From assembly GCF_041206865.1 (NCBI RefSeq), contig NZ_JBGEDP010000001.1, positions 4,278,001-4,342,000 of the forward strand: a stretch of DNA of 64,000 bases. Reading direction: 5' to 3'. The DNA comes from Mycobacterium sp. HUMS_12744610 (GTDB lineage: Bacteria; Actinomycetota; Actinomycetes; Mycobacteriales; Mycobacteriaceae). A program made the translations under genes and the position numbers. Below the pieces are notes generated by a model. It saw only the letters and a program-made list of their open reading frames with translations. It was not told where the DNA came from and did not search any database. Shown here piece after piece: positions 29,263 to 38,675 of the stretch; the stretch's first letter is position 1; every line of letters starts with the position of its first letter.

Positions 29263-30216
29263 TCAGATCCGCAAGATGCGTTCGGCGTTGCCGTGGGCGA
29301 TCTTCGCGCGGTCGGCCGCGCTCAGCGTGGTGCGCTCGAACCCGTCGACGGCCGCCTGCGACGACTCGTAGGGATAGTCGACGGAGAACATGATGGCGTC
29401 CGCCCCGACCTCGAGCACGGCGCCGGTGAGCGTCGCCGGGGAGAAGACGCCGCTGGTGGTGAACACGATGTTGGTGCCCAGGTAGGCCGATGGGGGGCGG
29501 TGTAGCCGGTAGTCGGGGGTGGTGGTCGCATACCGCGAGTCCAGCCGGCTGCGCTGGAACGGCAGGAACTCGCCCATGTGGCCCAGGATCAGCGTCGCGG
29601 ACGGGTGGCGGTCGAACACGCCGCCACACAGGATCCGCAGCGCGTGCCCCGACACCTCGGCCGCCCAACTCCACATGGCGCCATAGAGTTCCGGGTGGCC
29701 GTTCAGCACGTGCCAGTGATCGGCCGGCGGGGCGCCGGGGTGCAGGTACAGCGGGACGGCCAAAGATTCCAGCGCTTCCCACAGCGGTTCGAAGATCGGC
29801 TCGTCGAGGTAGTGACCACCCAGATGGTCGTTGACCAACGCGCCGCAGAACCCCAGCTCGCCGATGCAGCGCTCCAATTCGGCGACCGCCGCCCCGGGAT
29901 CCTGCAGAGGTAGCGCGGCGAAACCGCGGAACCGGGACGGGTGCCGGGACACCACATCGGCCAGGAAGTCGTTGGCGCGCCGGGCGTTGTCGCGCGCCGT
30001 GGCGGCGTCGAGGTCGGCCTGCAGACCGGGAACGGTCAGCGACAGCACCTGGACGTCGATGCCGGCGGCGTCCATCTCCGGGAGCCGGTACTGGGTGAAG
30101 TCGGGCAGCTTGCGCAGCCATTCCTCGGCGTACGGCGTTGCGCGCAAGGACAACCCGGGCATGGGATCGGCGATCCCGGGGATCGAGAAGGCCTCTTCCA
30201 AGGCGATGTATCTCAC
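29263..30216 (-). CDS. Amidohydrolase-2 family protein (ACMSD/LigW-like decarboxylase or hydrolase)
   Basis: 317 residues beginning MRYIALEEAFSIPG. Family landmarks are DAAGIDVQVLSL, the RFRGFAALPLQDPGAAVAELERC segment, PLYLHPGAPP (metal histidine), LILGHMGEFLPFQRSRLD and FSVDYPYES (metal aspartate). The N-terminal EEAF, instead of the HxH or EEHF of relatives, recalls 5-carboxyvanillate decarboxylase LigW. A decarboxylase or hydrolase of an aromatic acid is likely; the substrate is unknown. Its stop is two bases from the lipase remnant, on the other strand. Confidence 0.85.
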   Translation of the reverse strand: MRYIALEEAFSIPGIADPMPGLSLRATPYAEEWLRKLPDFTQYRLPEMDAAGIDVQVLSLTVPGLQADLDAATARDNARRANDFLADVVSRHPSRFRGFAALPLQDPGAAVAELERCIGELGFCGALVNDHLGGHYLDEPIFEPLWEALESLAVPLYLHPGAPPADHWHVLNGHPELYGAMWSWAAEVSGHALRILCGGVFDRHPSATLILGHMGEFLPFQRSRLDSRYATTTPDYRLHRPPSAYLGTNIVFTTSGVFSPATLTGAVLEVGADAIMFSVDYPYESSQAAVDGFERTTLSAADRAKIAHGNAERILRI

Positions 30217-30251
30217 CGGGTCCCTTCTGAATCGTTGCGGCGGAACGCCAT

Positions 30252-30734
30252 TCAGCGACGGTCGGCGAGCTTGCCGCGCATGCGGCGGTTCACCGGTTCG
30301 GGCAACAGCCGGGACACGTCACCGCCCAGCGTCGCGACCTCCTTGGCCAGCGACGACGACACGAACGAATACTCCGGCGCGGTCGCCACGAAAAAGGTGT
30401 CGACACCGGCGATGTGCTTGTTCATCTGCGCCATCTGCAGCTCGTATTCGAAGTCGGTGTCGGTGCGCAGCCCCTTGACGATGGCCGTCATCCCGCGGGC
30501 CGTGACGAAGTCGACCACCAGGCCTTCTCCCGCCTCCACCCGCAGGTTCGGCAGGTGCGTCGTCGACTCCTCGATCATGGCGATCCGCTCGTCGAGGGCG
30601 AACATGCCCTGCTTGGCCGGGTTGGACAGGATCGCGACGACCACCTCGTCGAACTGGCCCGCGGCCCGCTCGAAAACGTCGATGTGGCCCAACGTCACCG
30701 GGTCGAACGACCCGGGGCACACCGCGCCCGTCAC
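30252..30734 (-). CDS. coaD: Phosphopantetheine adenylyltransferase CoaD
   Basis: The 160-residue protein from GTG 30734 starts [19 protein letters not shown], with the nucleotidyltransferase TxGH motif at 14-17, then [21 protein letters not shown] and [12 protein letters not shown] near the C-terminus. It makes dephospho-CoA from 4'-phosphopantetheine and ATP. The open frame extends upstream, but the product then would not match the family length (about 160). The gene lies 77 bases after rsmD. Confidence 0.96.
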   Translation of the reverse strand: MTGAVCPGSFDPVTLGHIDVFERAAGQFDEVVVAILSNPAKQGMFALDERIAMIEESTTHLPNLRVEAGEGLVVDFVTARGMTAIVKGLRTDTDFEYELQMAQMNKHIAGVDTFFVATAPEYSFVSSSLAKEVATLGGDVSRLLPEPVNRRMRGKLADRR

Positions 30735-30811
30735 AGGCCGCGCCGCCGACGATGCGGGTCCGGGCGATGAGGAACAGCGGCGTCCATGACGCATGACGGT
30801 ACACGTCCGCC

Positions 30812-31366
30812 TCAGCCCACCTCGGCCATCTCCAGTCGGGTGTCGCCGTAGCCACGCGACGGCCATGGCCGCCAGCCGGGCGGCCAGGTCAGGGCCGCGC
30901 CGTTCGCCCCGCGCTCGACCACGACGACGGTTCCCTCGTGCGCCCACCCGTGGTCGACCAAAGCGGTCAGGACGGCCCCGACCTCCGCGGCGTCGACGTC
31001 ATACGGGGGGTCGGCCAGCACCAGGTCGACCGGAGCCGCCGCCCCGCCCGCCAGGACCGCGGCCACCGGCCCCCGGCGCAGCGTCGCGCCGGGCAGGCCG
31101 AGGGTGTCGATGTTGCGCGCGAGGACGGCGGCGGCGCGCTGGTCGGACTCCACGAACACCGCGGAGCCCGCGCCGCGCGACAGTGCCTCGAGTCCGAGCG
31201 CCCCCGAACCGGCGTAGAGGTCCAGCACGGCCAGGCCGGTCAGGTCCCGGCGCGCGGCGAGGATGTTGAACAGCGATTCGCGCACCCGGCCGGTGGTCGG
31301 CCGCGTTCCGCGCGGAGGCACGGCGATGCGCCGCCCCCCGGCGGCACCTCCGATGATCCGGGTCAC
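30812..31366 (-). CDS. rsmD: 16S rRNA (guanine-966-N2)-methyltransferase RsmD
   Basis: The 184-residue protein starts [36 protein letters not shown], the conserved RsmD N-terminus. It has the SAM-binding [16 protein letters not shown] motif and the catalytic LADPPYD. It methylates G966 of 16S rRNA. The rsmD-coaD order is conserved in many bacteria. In M. tuberculosis pca follows upstream; here the next gene is the VKOR homologue, seven bases away. Confidence 0.95.
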   Translation of the reverse strand: MTRIIGGAAGGRRIAVPPRGTRPTTGRVRESLFNILAARRDLTGLAVLDLYAGSGALGLEALSRGAGSAVFVESDQRAAAVLARNIDTLGLPGATLRRGPVAAVLAGGAAAPVDLVLADPPYDVDAAEVGAVLTALVDHGWAHEGTVVVVERGANGAALTWPPGWRPWPSRGYGDTRLEMAEVG

Positions 31367-31373
31367 CGGGCAC

Positions 31374-32009
31374 CTACAGCAGCGTCGACCAATAGTCCCA
31401 GAACCGGACCATGATGAGCAGGAACACGGCGGTGAACCAGAGCACGGCGAGCGACCAGCGCCAGTGGTGGAGCAGCCGCGTCGCGGCCCCCGCCTGCCCG
31501 AGTTCCGGGCGCACCGCGACCGATGCCAACACGACCAGCAGCGAGACGCTCACCACCCAGACCACCATGCAGTACGGGCACAACGCCCCGATGCGATACA
31601 GGCTCTGGAAGATCAACCAGTGCACGAACGCCACCCCGCCCAGGATTCCGACTGTCAGGCCGGTCCAATACCATTGCGGCAAAGCCACTTTCGCCAACGC
31701 CAGGACACCGGTCACGATGACCACGGTGAAACCCACGATCCCGAGCAGCGTGTTGGGCACCCCCATGATCGACGCCTCCGGCGTGACCATCACCGATCCG
31801 CACGCCAGGACCGGGTTGAGGTTGCAGGAGGGCACGTACGACGGATTGCCCAGCAGGTGGATCTTCTCCACCGTCAGGGTCAGCGAGGCCACCAACCCGA
31901 TCGCACCGCCGAGCAGCATCCACCACGCGCTGGGCGCCGGGACGCGCTCCCGCGGAGGCGAATCCGCGCCCACCGGTGCGACGGGTTCGGCTGACACCGG
32001 GGCCGTCAC
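31374..32009 (-). CDS. Vitamin K epoxide reductase family protein (VKOR)
   Basis: The 211-residue membrane protein has four to five helices and the four VKOR cysteines: C62 and C70 in the loop [12 protein letters not shown], and C144-C147 in the membrane CPYC motif. It reoxidises DsbA-like proteins using menaquinone, in place of DsbB. The GTG start at 32009 overlaps the stop of the DsbA-like gene (GTGA), so the redox pair is translationally coupled. Homologue of Rv2968c. Confidence 0.95.
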   Translation of the reverse strand: MTAPVSAEPVAPVGADSPPRERVPAPSAWWMLLGGAIGLVASLTLTVEKIHLLGNPSYVPSCNLNPVLACGSVMVTPEASIMGVPNTLLGIVGFTVVIVTGVLALAKVALPQWYWTGLTVGILGGVAFVHWLIFQSLYRIGALCPYCMVVWVVSVSLLVVLASVAVRPELGQAGAATRLLHHWRWSLAVLWFTAVFLLIMVRFWDYWSTLL

Positions 32010-32770
32010 GAAGCCGCAGGCTTGACCGCGGTGTCGATGCCCGGCACGTCGCCGACGATGGTCTTGATCTTGGCGACCAGCGCGTCGGGTGTCGACGGGT
32101 CGTAGTCGTCGCCGTTGATCTTGATGGTCGGGGTCGCGTTGATGTGCGCGGCCGCCGCCTCGCCGGTCACCTTGGACAGGTACTTGCCGCTGTTGATGCA
32201 GTCCGGCACCTTGCCCACCACGCCGGATTCCCGGGCGATCTCGATCAACCTGGCGTTGTCGGGAAAGCTGGTGCCGCGTTCGCTGGGCTGGATGTCGCTG
32301 CTGAACAAGGCGGCGTGGAAACGGCGGAACGCGCTGATGGACTCGTCGGCGACGCACAGGGCCGCCGCGCCGGCCCGCGACGAGTAGTCCTGGTTCCGCG
32401 GGCTGTCCAGAATCGAGACCATGGAGTAGTCGGCCTCGATCGCCCCGATGTCGATCAACTTGGACACCGTCGGGCCGAAGGTGCGCTCGAAGTTCCCACA
32501 GGCCGGGCACAGAAAGTCCTCGTAGAAGGTGACCGTCGCCTTGGGATTGCCGGTGCCGGGCTGGGTGACCAACTTGCTCGACGTCACCCGCACCGTGTCG
32601 CCCGAACCGGTGTTGCCGTCCTTTTTGTGATGCGACGTGACGATGTAGGCCACGAGGGCGACCGCGAAGATCACCACGATCGCGGTGCCGCCGATCTGGA
32701 TGAGGCGGCCGGATTTGCCGCCGCCGGAGGACATGTCGAATCGCGGGGGACGTTTGGGGTTGTCGGCCAC
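32006..32770 (-). CDS. Membrane-anchored DsbA-like thiol oxidoreductase
   Basis: 254 residues: a cytosolic Lys/Pro-rich N-terminus, one membrane helix (about 24-45), then a thioredoxin-like domain with CPAC at 88-91 in EDFLCPACGNFERTFGP and the cis-proline region AHINATPTIKING. It introduces disulfide bonds into exported proteins and is recycled by the overlapping VKOR gene. Homologue of Rv2969c. Three 16-bp tandem repeats lie just upstream of its start. Confidence 0.95.
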   Translation of the reverse strand: MADNPKRPPRFDMSSGGGKSGRLIQIGGTAIVVIFAVALVAYIVTSHHKKDGNTGSGDTVRVTSSKLVTQPGTGNPKATVTFYEDFLCPACGNFERTFGPTVSKLIDIGAIEADYSMVSILDSPRNQDYSSRAGAAALCVADESISAFRRFHAALFSSDIQPSERGTSFPDNARLIEIARESGVVGKVPDCINSGKYLSKVTGEAAAAHINATPTIKINGDDYDPSTPDALVAKIKTIVGDVPGIDTAVKPAAS

Positions 32771-32781
32771 GGGTTCCCTGA

Positions 32782-32829
32782 TCTTTCGGTGCGGGGGTCT
32801 TTCGGTGCGTGGGTCTTTCGCTGCGTATT
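32782..32829. repeat. Three tandem 16-bp repeats upstream of the dsbA-like gene
   Basis: Copies start at 32782, 32798 and 32814 and share TCTTTCGGTGCG; the third has diverged at its end. They occupy the leader or promoter of the DsbA-like gene, 12-59 bases before its ATG. Replication slippage is the simplest origin. An effect on expression is possible but untested. Confidence 0.7.
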
Positions 32830-32875
32830 GCCCCGACCACGGTCGGGCGACGGCGCCTCTAGACTACCGGGCGCC

Positions 32876-33994
32876 TCACGCGCGGCTCAGATGAGCGCGC
32901 AGCGCCGAAATCAGTTCGCTGGTCGCGGCCGCGCTACCGCCTCCCAGCGGGAACAGGTTGGCGAAGCCGTGGGTCAGCGAACCCATCGACCTCAGGTCCA
33001 CCGGGGTGCCGGCCGCCCGCAGCGCCGCCGCGTAGCTCGCCCCCTCGTCGCGCAATGGGTCGAAACCGGCGACCGCGATCAGCGCCGGCGCCAGATCCGA
33101 CAGCGACCCGGCCAGCAGCGGCGACACCCGCGGATCCGCCGGGTCGATGCCGGAATCCCTCAGGTACTGGGCGTGGAACCAGTCCATGTCGCGCTTGGTG
33201 AGCAAGAACCCGCGGGCGAACAGGCTCAGCGACCGGGTCCGCGCGGTGAAGTCGGTCCGCGGGTAGATCAGCCACTGCAGCACCGGGGCGGGCCCGGCGT
33301 CGTCGCGGGCCAGCTGGCACACCACCGCGGCCAGGTTGCCGCCCGCGCTGTCCCCGCCCACCGCGACGCGCCCGGGCGTCGCACCGAGTTCGGCGGCGTG
33401 CTCGTGGGCCCACACGAAGGCCGCGTAGGCGTCCTCGATCGCCGCCGGGGCGGCGTGCTCGGGCGCCAGCCGGTAGTCCACGGACAACACGTGGATGCCG
33501 GCGTCGCGGCAGGTCAACCGGCACAGCATGTCGTGGGTGTCCAGGTCGCCGAGCACCCAGCCCCCGCCGTGGTAGAAGACCAGCAGAGGTGCGGGACCGC
33601 CGGCCGCCGGGCGGTAGTGGCGCGCCGGAATCGCGCCGGCCGGCCCGGGCAGCGAGAGGTCGTCGACCTCGACGTGGATCTGCGGCCCGGGAAACCCGAC
33701 GGTCATCTCGTGCATCTGGGCCCGGGATGCCGCCGGATCGTCATCCACGACCAGGCCGTCGACGCCGACCGCGCGCAGACCCGACAGCATGAGCTGCAGC
33801 GTGGGGTCCAGCGTATTGCCGTCGATGATGACCGAACGGCCGCCGAACAGCACCCGTTTGGCCCGGTCCGGTATCCACGGGATGACCTTGACGCCGATGG
33901 TCGTGACCGCGCCCTGCAGGCGAGCGGGCAGGCGCATCGACACGCGCTTCGCTCCGGACTGGAGCTCCTGCTCGCCTGGCACACTCTTAGACAT
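32876..33994 (-). CDS. lipN: Esterase/lipase LipN (hormone-sensitive lipase family)
   Basis: 372 residues with HSL-family motifs: [18 protein letters not shown] (oxyanion hole), GGDSAGGN (nucleophile Ser), [10 protein letters not shown] (acid Asp) and LTHGFANL (His). Such enzymes cleave short acyl esters. A GGGAG lies about six bases before the ATG at 33994. The start codon overlaps that of the divergent aldo-keto reductase gene within the single word CATG, so the 5' ends share sequence. The intact motifs contrast with the dead relative at 28.6-29.3 kb. Confidence 0.93.
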   Translation of the reverse strand: MSKSVPGEQELQSGAKRVSMRLPARLQGAVTTIGVKVIPWIPDRAKRVLFGGRSVIIDGNTLDPTLQLMLSGLRAVGVDGLVVDDDPAASRAQMHEMTVGFPGPQIHVEVDDLSLPGPAGAIPARHYRPAAGGPAPLLVFYHGGGWVLGDLDTHDMLCRLTCRDAGIHVLSVDYRLAPEHAAPAAIEDAYAAFVWAHEHAAELGATPGRVAVGGDSAGGNLAAVVCQLARDDAGPAPVLQWLIYPRTDFTARTRSLSLFARGFLLTKRDMDWFHAQYLRDSGIDPADPRVSPLLAGSLSDLAPALIAVAGFDPLRDEGASYAAALRAAGTPVDLRSMGSLTHGFANLFPLGGGSAAATSELISALRAHLSRA

Positions 33995-34848
33995 GGGCCG
34001 CTCCCTCGAGAAGAACTGCGTCACGCTCAACGACGGTAATGCGATCCCCATCGTCGGGCTCGGGGTGTTCAAGGTCCCGCCGGCGGAAGCCGAGCAGGCG
34101 GTCAGCGCCGCGCTGCGGGCCGGTTACCGGCACATCGACACCGCCGCGGCCTACCGCAACGAACGGGAAACCGGGCGGGCGGTTGCCGAGTCCGGCGTGC
34201 CGCGCGACCAACTTTACGTGGTGACCAAACTGTGGAACGCGGACCAGGGTTACGACAGCACGCTGGCCGCGTTCCCCGATATTTCAGGCCAGCATGGACC
34301 GGCTGGGGCTGGACTATCTCGACCTTTACCTGATCCACTGGCCGGTGCCCGCGCAGAACACGTTCGTGGACACCTTCAAGGCGTTCGCCCACCTGCGCGA
34401 TCAGGGCCGGATCCGCTCGATCGGGGTCAGCAACTTCGAACCCGAGCACCTCACGGTTCTCATGGACGCCACCGGCATCGTCCCGGCGGTCAACCAGATC
34501 GAACTGCATCCCCGGTTCCCCCAGCACGAGCTGCGCGAGGTGCACGCGCAGCGAGGCATCGCGACGGAGGCGTGGGCGCCCCTGGGCCAGGGAGAACTGC
34601 TGGCCGACCCGACGGTGGTGGCGGTCGCGGAAAGTTGTGGACGAACCGCGGCGCAGGTGTTGATTCGCTGGCACATCCAGCTGGGTAATATCGTGATCCC
34701 CAAGTCGGTGAACCCCTCACGGATAGCGAGTAACTTCGACGTGTTCGATTTCGAACTCAGCGCCGACCAGATGGCGCGGATTTCTTCGCTCGAGGACGGA
34801 ACGCGGCTCGGGCCGGATCCACGAACCTTCAATTTCACAGGTAGGTGA
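33993..34848 (+). pseudogene. Aldo-keto reductase, frameshifted
   Basis: The first part ([34 protein letters not shown]) carries Asp, Tyr and Lys of the AKR catalytic tetrad. The second part ([19 protein letters not shown] onward to FNFTGR, ending 34848) carries the histidine and the cofactor-binding C-terminus, but in a different frame. The break is between 34275 and 34287, where a 13-base stretch replaces an expected codon; removing one base would restore a continuous AKR. Tandem with an intact AKR. Either a pseudogene or a sequence error. Confidence 0.8.
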
Positions 34849-34853
34849 ATGAC

Positions 34854-35705
34854 GTGACTGGCGACTCGGGCGCCGCCGTACCTTCGATAGCTCTCAACGA
34901 CGAGAACACCATGCCGGTTCTCGGCCTGGGCGTCGCGGAGTTGTCGGACGACGAGGCCGAACGCGCGGTGTCGGCGGCGCTGGAGATCGGCTGCCGGCTG
35001 ATCGACACCGCCGCCGCCTACGGCAACGAGGCCGGCGTGGGCCGAGCGATCGCGGCCTCCGGCATTCCGCGCGCGGAGCTTTTCGTCACCACCAAGCTGG
35101 CCACGGCCGACCAGGGTTTCACCAGTTCCCAGCACGCCTGCTCCGCCAGCCTGGAGCGACTCGGCCTGGACTACGTGGACCTCTACCTGGTGCACTGGCC
35201 GGCCCCGTCGCTGGGCAAATACGTGGATTCCTTCGGCGGCCTGATCCAGTGCCGCGGCGAGGGCCACGCCCGCTCCATCGGCGTCTGCAACTTCACCGAC
35301 GACCACCTGTCGACCGTCATCGACCTGTGTTTCGTCACCCCGGCCGTCAACCAGATCGAGCTGCATCCGCTGCTCAACCAGGACGAGCTGCGCAAGGTGA
35401 ACGCGCAGCACAACGTGGTGACGCAGTCCTACACGCCGCTGGCGCTGGGCAAGCTGATGGACAACCCGACGGTCACCTCGGTCGCCGCCGAATACGGCAA
35501 GACGCCCGCGCAGGTGCTGCTGCGGTGGAACCTGCAGCTGGGTAACGCCGTGGTGTTCCGCTCGGCCCGGGCCGAGCACATCGCCGGTGACTTCGACGTC
35601 TTCGACTTCGAACTGGCCTCCTCGCACATGGACGCGATCAACGGCCTGCACGACGGCACCCGGCTGCGCCCGGACCCGGACACCTTCGACGGCACCGGCT
35701 CCTGA
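34854..35705 (+). CDS. Aldo-keto reductase (Rv2971 homologue)
   Basis: The 283-residue NADPH-dependent oxidoreductase has the full AKR tetrad: Asp and Tyr in [12 protein letters not shown], Lys in VTTKLA and His in YLVHWPAP. The C-terminal [14 protein letters not shown] contacts the NADPH phosphate. It reduces aldehydes or ketones such as methylglyoxal-type compounds; the substrate here is unknown. The GTG at 34854 gives the N-terminus [16 protein letters not shown] expected from M. tuberculosis; a GTG at 34845 is also in frame and would overlap the stop of the preceding gene. Confidence 0.93.
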   Translation: MTGDSGAAVPSIALNDENTMPVLGLGVAELSDDEAERAVSAALEIGCRLIDTAAAYGNEAGVGRAIAASGIPRAELFVTTKLATADQGFTSSQHACSASLERLGLDYVDLYLVHWPAPSLGKYVDSFGGLIQCRGEGHARSIGVCNFTDDHLSTVIDLCFVTPAVNQIELHPLLNQDELRKVNAQHNVVTQSYTPLALGKLMDNPTVTSVAAEYGKTPAQVLLRWNLQLGNAVVFRSARAEHIAGDFDVFDFELASSHMDAINGLHDGTRLRPDPDTFDGTGS

Positions 35706-35722
35706 CCCGGGGCGCGCCTGCC

Positions 35723-36442
35723 TCAGCCCGCCGGGCAGGTGGCCGCGGCCTGCCTCAGAACGCCGGCGGAAGGTTCGTCGACCGGTAGCCGGTAGCCGCG
35801 CAGCACGGCGATGAACTGCATGGCGTACTGGCAGTCGAACGCGGTGTTCGGCGGCATCCAGCGCGCCGGCGGGGAATCGCCCTTGTCCTGGTTGGCCTGC
35901 CCGTCCACGGCCAGCAGGTTGGCCGGGTCGTTGGCGAAGCGCAACCGCTCCGGAAACGGCCAGGCGTAGGCCCCCATGTCCCACGCGTAGGCCAGCGGGA
36001 CGATGTGGTCGATCTGCACCGACTCACCGGTGTGCGCGCCGCGCTGGAACGCGATGGTCTTGTCGGTGTACGGGTCATGCAGCGTTCCGGTGGCCACCGC
36101 GTCCGGGCAGCGCTTGATCGACACATAGGTCTTGTCGACGAGGTCGCGGTTGAGGATGTCGTCGCGGGTGTCGCACCCGTTGTGCCCGAGCGGGGCGTCG
36201 TTGTCGTCGTCCCACGCGTCGCCGAACGCCGCCCTGCGGTAGTCGTAGCGGTGCAGCCGCTGCGGCAGCACCGCGATGCCGGCGAGCACGTCGGTGCCGG
36301 GCGCCACCGTGGGCACGTCGGCGCGCGCGGCGACCTCGGCGCGCTGGGCCGCCTTCGAGCCCAGCGTCTGGTAGGCGACCACCAGGGCGAACACCGCGAT
36401 CGCCGACAACCACAACAGCAGCTTGCGGTTGGGGCCCCTCAC
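35723..36442 (-). CDS. Membrane-anchored HNH/DUF1524-like nuclease domain protein (Rv2972c homologue)
   Basis: 239 residues: one N-terminal membrane helix (about 8-25), then an extracytoplasmic domain with IDHIVPLAYAWDMGA...FANDPANLLAVDGQANQDKGD, the DUF1524/HNH layout (His-x-x-Pro, then Asn-Leu, Asn and Lys) seen in secreted nucleases and GmrSD. Cys residues are spaced as if disulfide-bonded. The GTG start overlaps the recG stop (GTGA). Nuclease activity is predicted from the motif only, and the outward-facing topology argues against a direct role with RecG. Confidence 0.82.
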   Translation of the reverse strand: MRGPNRKLLLWLSAIAVFALVVAYQTLGSKAAQRAEVAARADVPTVAPGTDVLAGIAVLPQRLHRYDYRRAAFGDAWDDDNDAPLGHNGCDTRDDILNRDLVDKTYVSIKRCPDAVATGTLHDPYTDKTIAFQRGAHTGESVQIDHIVPLAYAWDMGAYAWPFPERLRFANDPANLLAVDGQANQDKGDSPPARWMPPNTAFDCQYAMQFIAVLRGYRLPVDEPSAGVLRQAAATCPAG

Positions 36443-38673
36443 GACTTGTCCAGGTATTCGATGCGGTCGGTGTTGGTGAACGTGGCCGCCAGCAATTCCA
36501 GTCCGGCGTCCCCGGGGTCCTGCTCGTGGGCCCGGGCGCAGAACTCGCGCGCCGCCTCGATGACCTCGCGATGCTCGGCCAGGGAAAGCAGACGCAGGTT
36601 GATCGCGCGCCCGGACTGGTTGCGGCCCAACACATCTCCTTCCCGGCGCTCCTTGAGGTCGAGGTCGGCGAGGACGAAGCCGTCCAGGGTGCCGGCGACG
36701 GCGGTGAGCCGCTGGCCGGCCCGCGATTCCGGCGGCACCCAGCTGGCCAGCAGGCACAGGCTGTCGTGCTCGCCGCGGCCGATGCGACCCCGCAACTGGT
36801 GCAGCTGGCTGATCCCGAACCGGTCGGCGTCCATCACCAGCATGACGGTCGCGTTGGGTACGTCGACGCCCACCTCGATGACGGTGGTGCACACCAGGAC
36901 GTCGATCTCGCGCGCACGGAAGGCCGCCATCACGGCGTCCTTCTCGTCGGCCGGCAGCCGTCCGTGCATCAGGCCCAGCCGCAGGGCGGCCAGCTCATGG
37001 GAACGCAACCGCGCGAACAGCCCCTCGGCGGTCGCCGAGGGGCGGGCGTCCTGCTCCTCTTTGCCGTCACTCTCGTCGATCCGCGGCGCCACCACGTAGG
37101 CCTGGCGGCCCTCGGCGACCTCCTCGGCGATGCGCTGCCAGGCACGCTCCAGCCACGCGGGCTTGTCCTTGACGAAGATCGCGTTGGTGGTGATGGGCCG
37201 GCGGCCCCGCGGAAGTTCGCGCAGCGTCGAGGTTTCCAGGTCGCCGTAGACGGTCAGTGCGACGGTCCGCGGGATCGGGGTGGCCGTCATCACCAGCAGG
37301 TGCGGCGTGATCCCGGGAACGGCCTTGGCGCGCAACTGGTCTCGCTGCTCGACGCCGAACCGGTGTTGCTCGTCGACCACCACCATGCCCAGGTTGTGGA
37401 ACTCCACCGCGTCCTGCAGCAGCGCGTGGGTGCCGATGACGATCCCGGCCTCGCCGGACGCGACCTCGGCGCGGACGTGCTTCTTCTGCGCCGCCGTCAT
37501 CGATCCGCTCAGCAACGCCACCCTGGTGGCTACCCCGTCGTCGCTGTCCTCCCCACCCAGCTGGCCCGCCATGCCCAACGGGCCCAGGACGTCGCGGATC
37601 GACCGGAGATGTTGGGCGGCAAGGACTTCCGTCGGTGCCAGCAGCGCGCACTGGTAGCCGGCGTCGACCAGTTGCAGCATCGCCAGCACGGCGACGATCG
37701 TCTTTCCCGAGCCCACCTCGCCCTGCAGCAGCCGATTCATCGGCCGGGTGGCCGACAGGTCCCGCGCGATCACGTCGAGCACGTCGCGCTGACCCGCCGT
37801 CAGCTCGAATGGCAGCCGCCGCAACAGTTCTGATGCCAGGCCATCGTCCCGCACCGGCGCCGGGGGCCCCGATTCCGCCAGCTTGCTGTGCCGGCGGCCG
37901 AGCAGTCCCCACTGCAGGCCGACGGCCTCGTCGAAGGTCAGGCGTTCGCGCGCCCGCCGGCGCTCCGGCTCGCTCTCGGCCAGGTGAATGTCGCGCAGCG
38001 CGCGGTCCTGCGAGACCAGGCCGTACTGGGCGAGCAGCGCCGCCGGCAGCGGATCGTCGACCGGGTCGAGGACGTCGAGCACCTGGCGCACGCAGCGGAA
38101 GATGTCCCAGCTCTGCACCTTGGTGGTTGCCGGGTAAATCGGGAAGAAGGCCCGCTCGAACGCCGACATCTGCACCTCGCCGGCGGTGGCCTGCGAGGCG
38201 ATGGCGATGTTCTTGAGCGAGCTCGTGCCGCGGCTCTTGCCGTCCGGTGAGTCGAGGATGAGAAACGCCGGGTGCGTGAGCTGCATGACGTTCTTGTAGA
38301 ACCCGACCTCCCCGGACAGCATCACCTTGGTGCCCTCGGTGAGGTCCTTCATCAGGTAGTTCGCGTTGAAGAACGTCGCGGTCACCTTGTTGCGGCCGGA
38401 GCCGAGCGTGATGCGCAGACACTTCTTCTTCGGGGTCTTGCGCATCGGGAACGACTCGGTCTGGGCGATCGTGTCGACGATCGTGATGTGCTCGCCGGCC
38501 TCCGGGCGTTGCTGACCGTCCCCGTCGGCGCCCCAGCGGGTCGCGCCCTCGGTGTAGCTGCGCGGATAGTGGCGCAGCAGGTCGTTGACGGTGCGGATGC
38601 CAAAGGCCTCTTCGAGTGGGTCGGCGGCCTTGGCGCCCAGGACGAAGGTCAGCGGTTCGCCGAGTGATGCCAC
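36439..38673 (-). CDS. recG: ATP-dependent DNA helicase RecG
   Basis: 744 residues from GTG 38673. The wedge/OB domain (KCLRITLGSGRNKVTATFFN) precedes helicase motifs LLQGEVGSGKTIVA (Walker A), VVDEQHRFG (DEQH box), MTATPIPRT, and the second-half CTTVIEVGVDVPNATVMLVMDADRFGISQLHQLRGRIGRG. It reverses stalled replication forks and branch-migrates Holliday junctions. It starts three bases after the DAK-family gene and its end overlaps the HNH-like gene. Confidence 0.97.
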   Translation of the reverse strand: MASLGEPLTFVLGAKAADPLEEAFGIRTVNDLLRHYPRSYTEGATRWGADGDGQQRPEAGEHITIVDTIAQTESFPMRKTPKKKCLRITLGSGRNKVTATFFNANYLMKDLTEGTKVMLSGEVGFYKNVMQLTHPAFLILDSPDGKSRGTSSLKNIAIASQATAGEVQMSAFERAFFPIYPATTKVQSWDIFRCVRQVLDVLDPVDDPLPAALLAQYGLVSQDRALRDIHLAESEPERRRARERLTFDEAVGLQWGLLGRRHSKLAESGPPAPVRDDGLASELLRRLPFELTAGQRDVLDVIARDLSATRPMNRLLQGEVGSGKTIVAVLAMLQLVDAGYQCALLAPTEVLAAQHLRSIRDVLGPLGMAGQLGGEDSDDGVATRVALLSGSMTAAQKKHVRAEVASGEAGIVIGTHALLQDAVEFHNLGMVVVDEQHRFGVEQRDQLRAKAVPGITPHLLVMTATPIPRTVALTVYGDLETSTLRELPRGRRPITTNAIFVKDKPAWLERAWQRIAEEVAEGRQAYVVAPRIDESDGKEEQDARPSATAEGLFARLRSHELAALRLGLMHGRLPADEKDAVMAAFRAREIDVLVCTTVIEVGVDVPNATVMLVMDADRFGISQLHQLRGRIGRGEHDSLCLLASWVPPESRAGQRLTAVAGTLDGFVLADLDLKERREGDVLGRNQSGRAINLRLLSLAEHREVIEAAREFCARAHEQDPGDAGLELLAATFTNTDRIEYLDKS

Positions 38674-38675
38674 GG

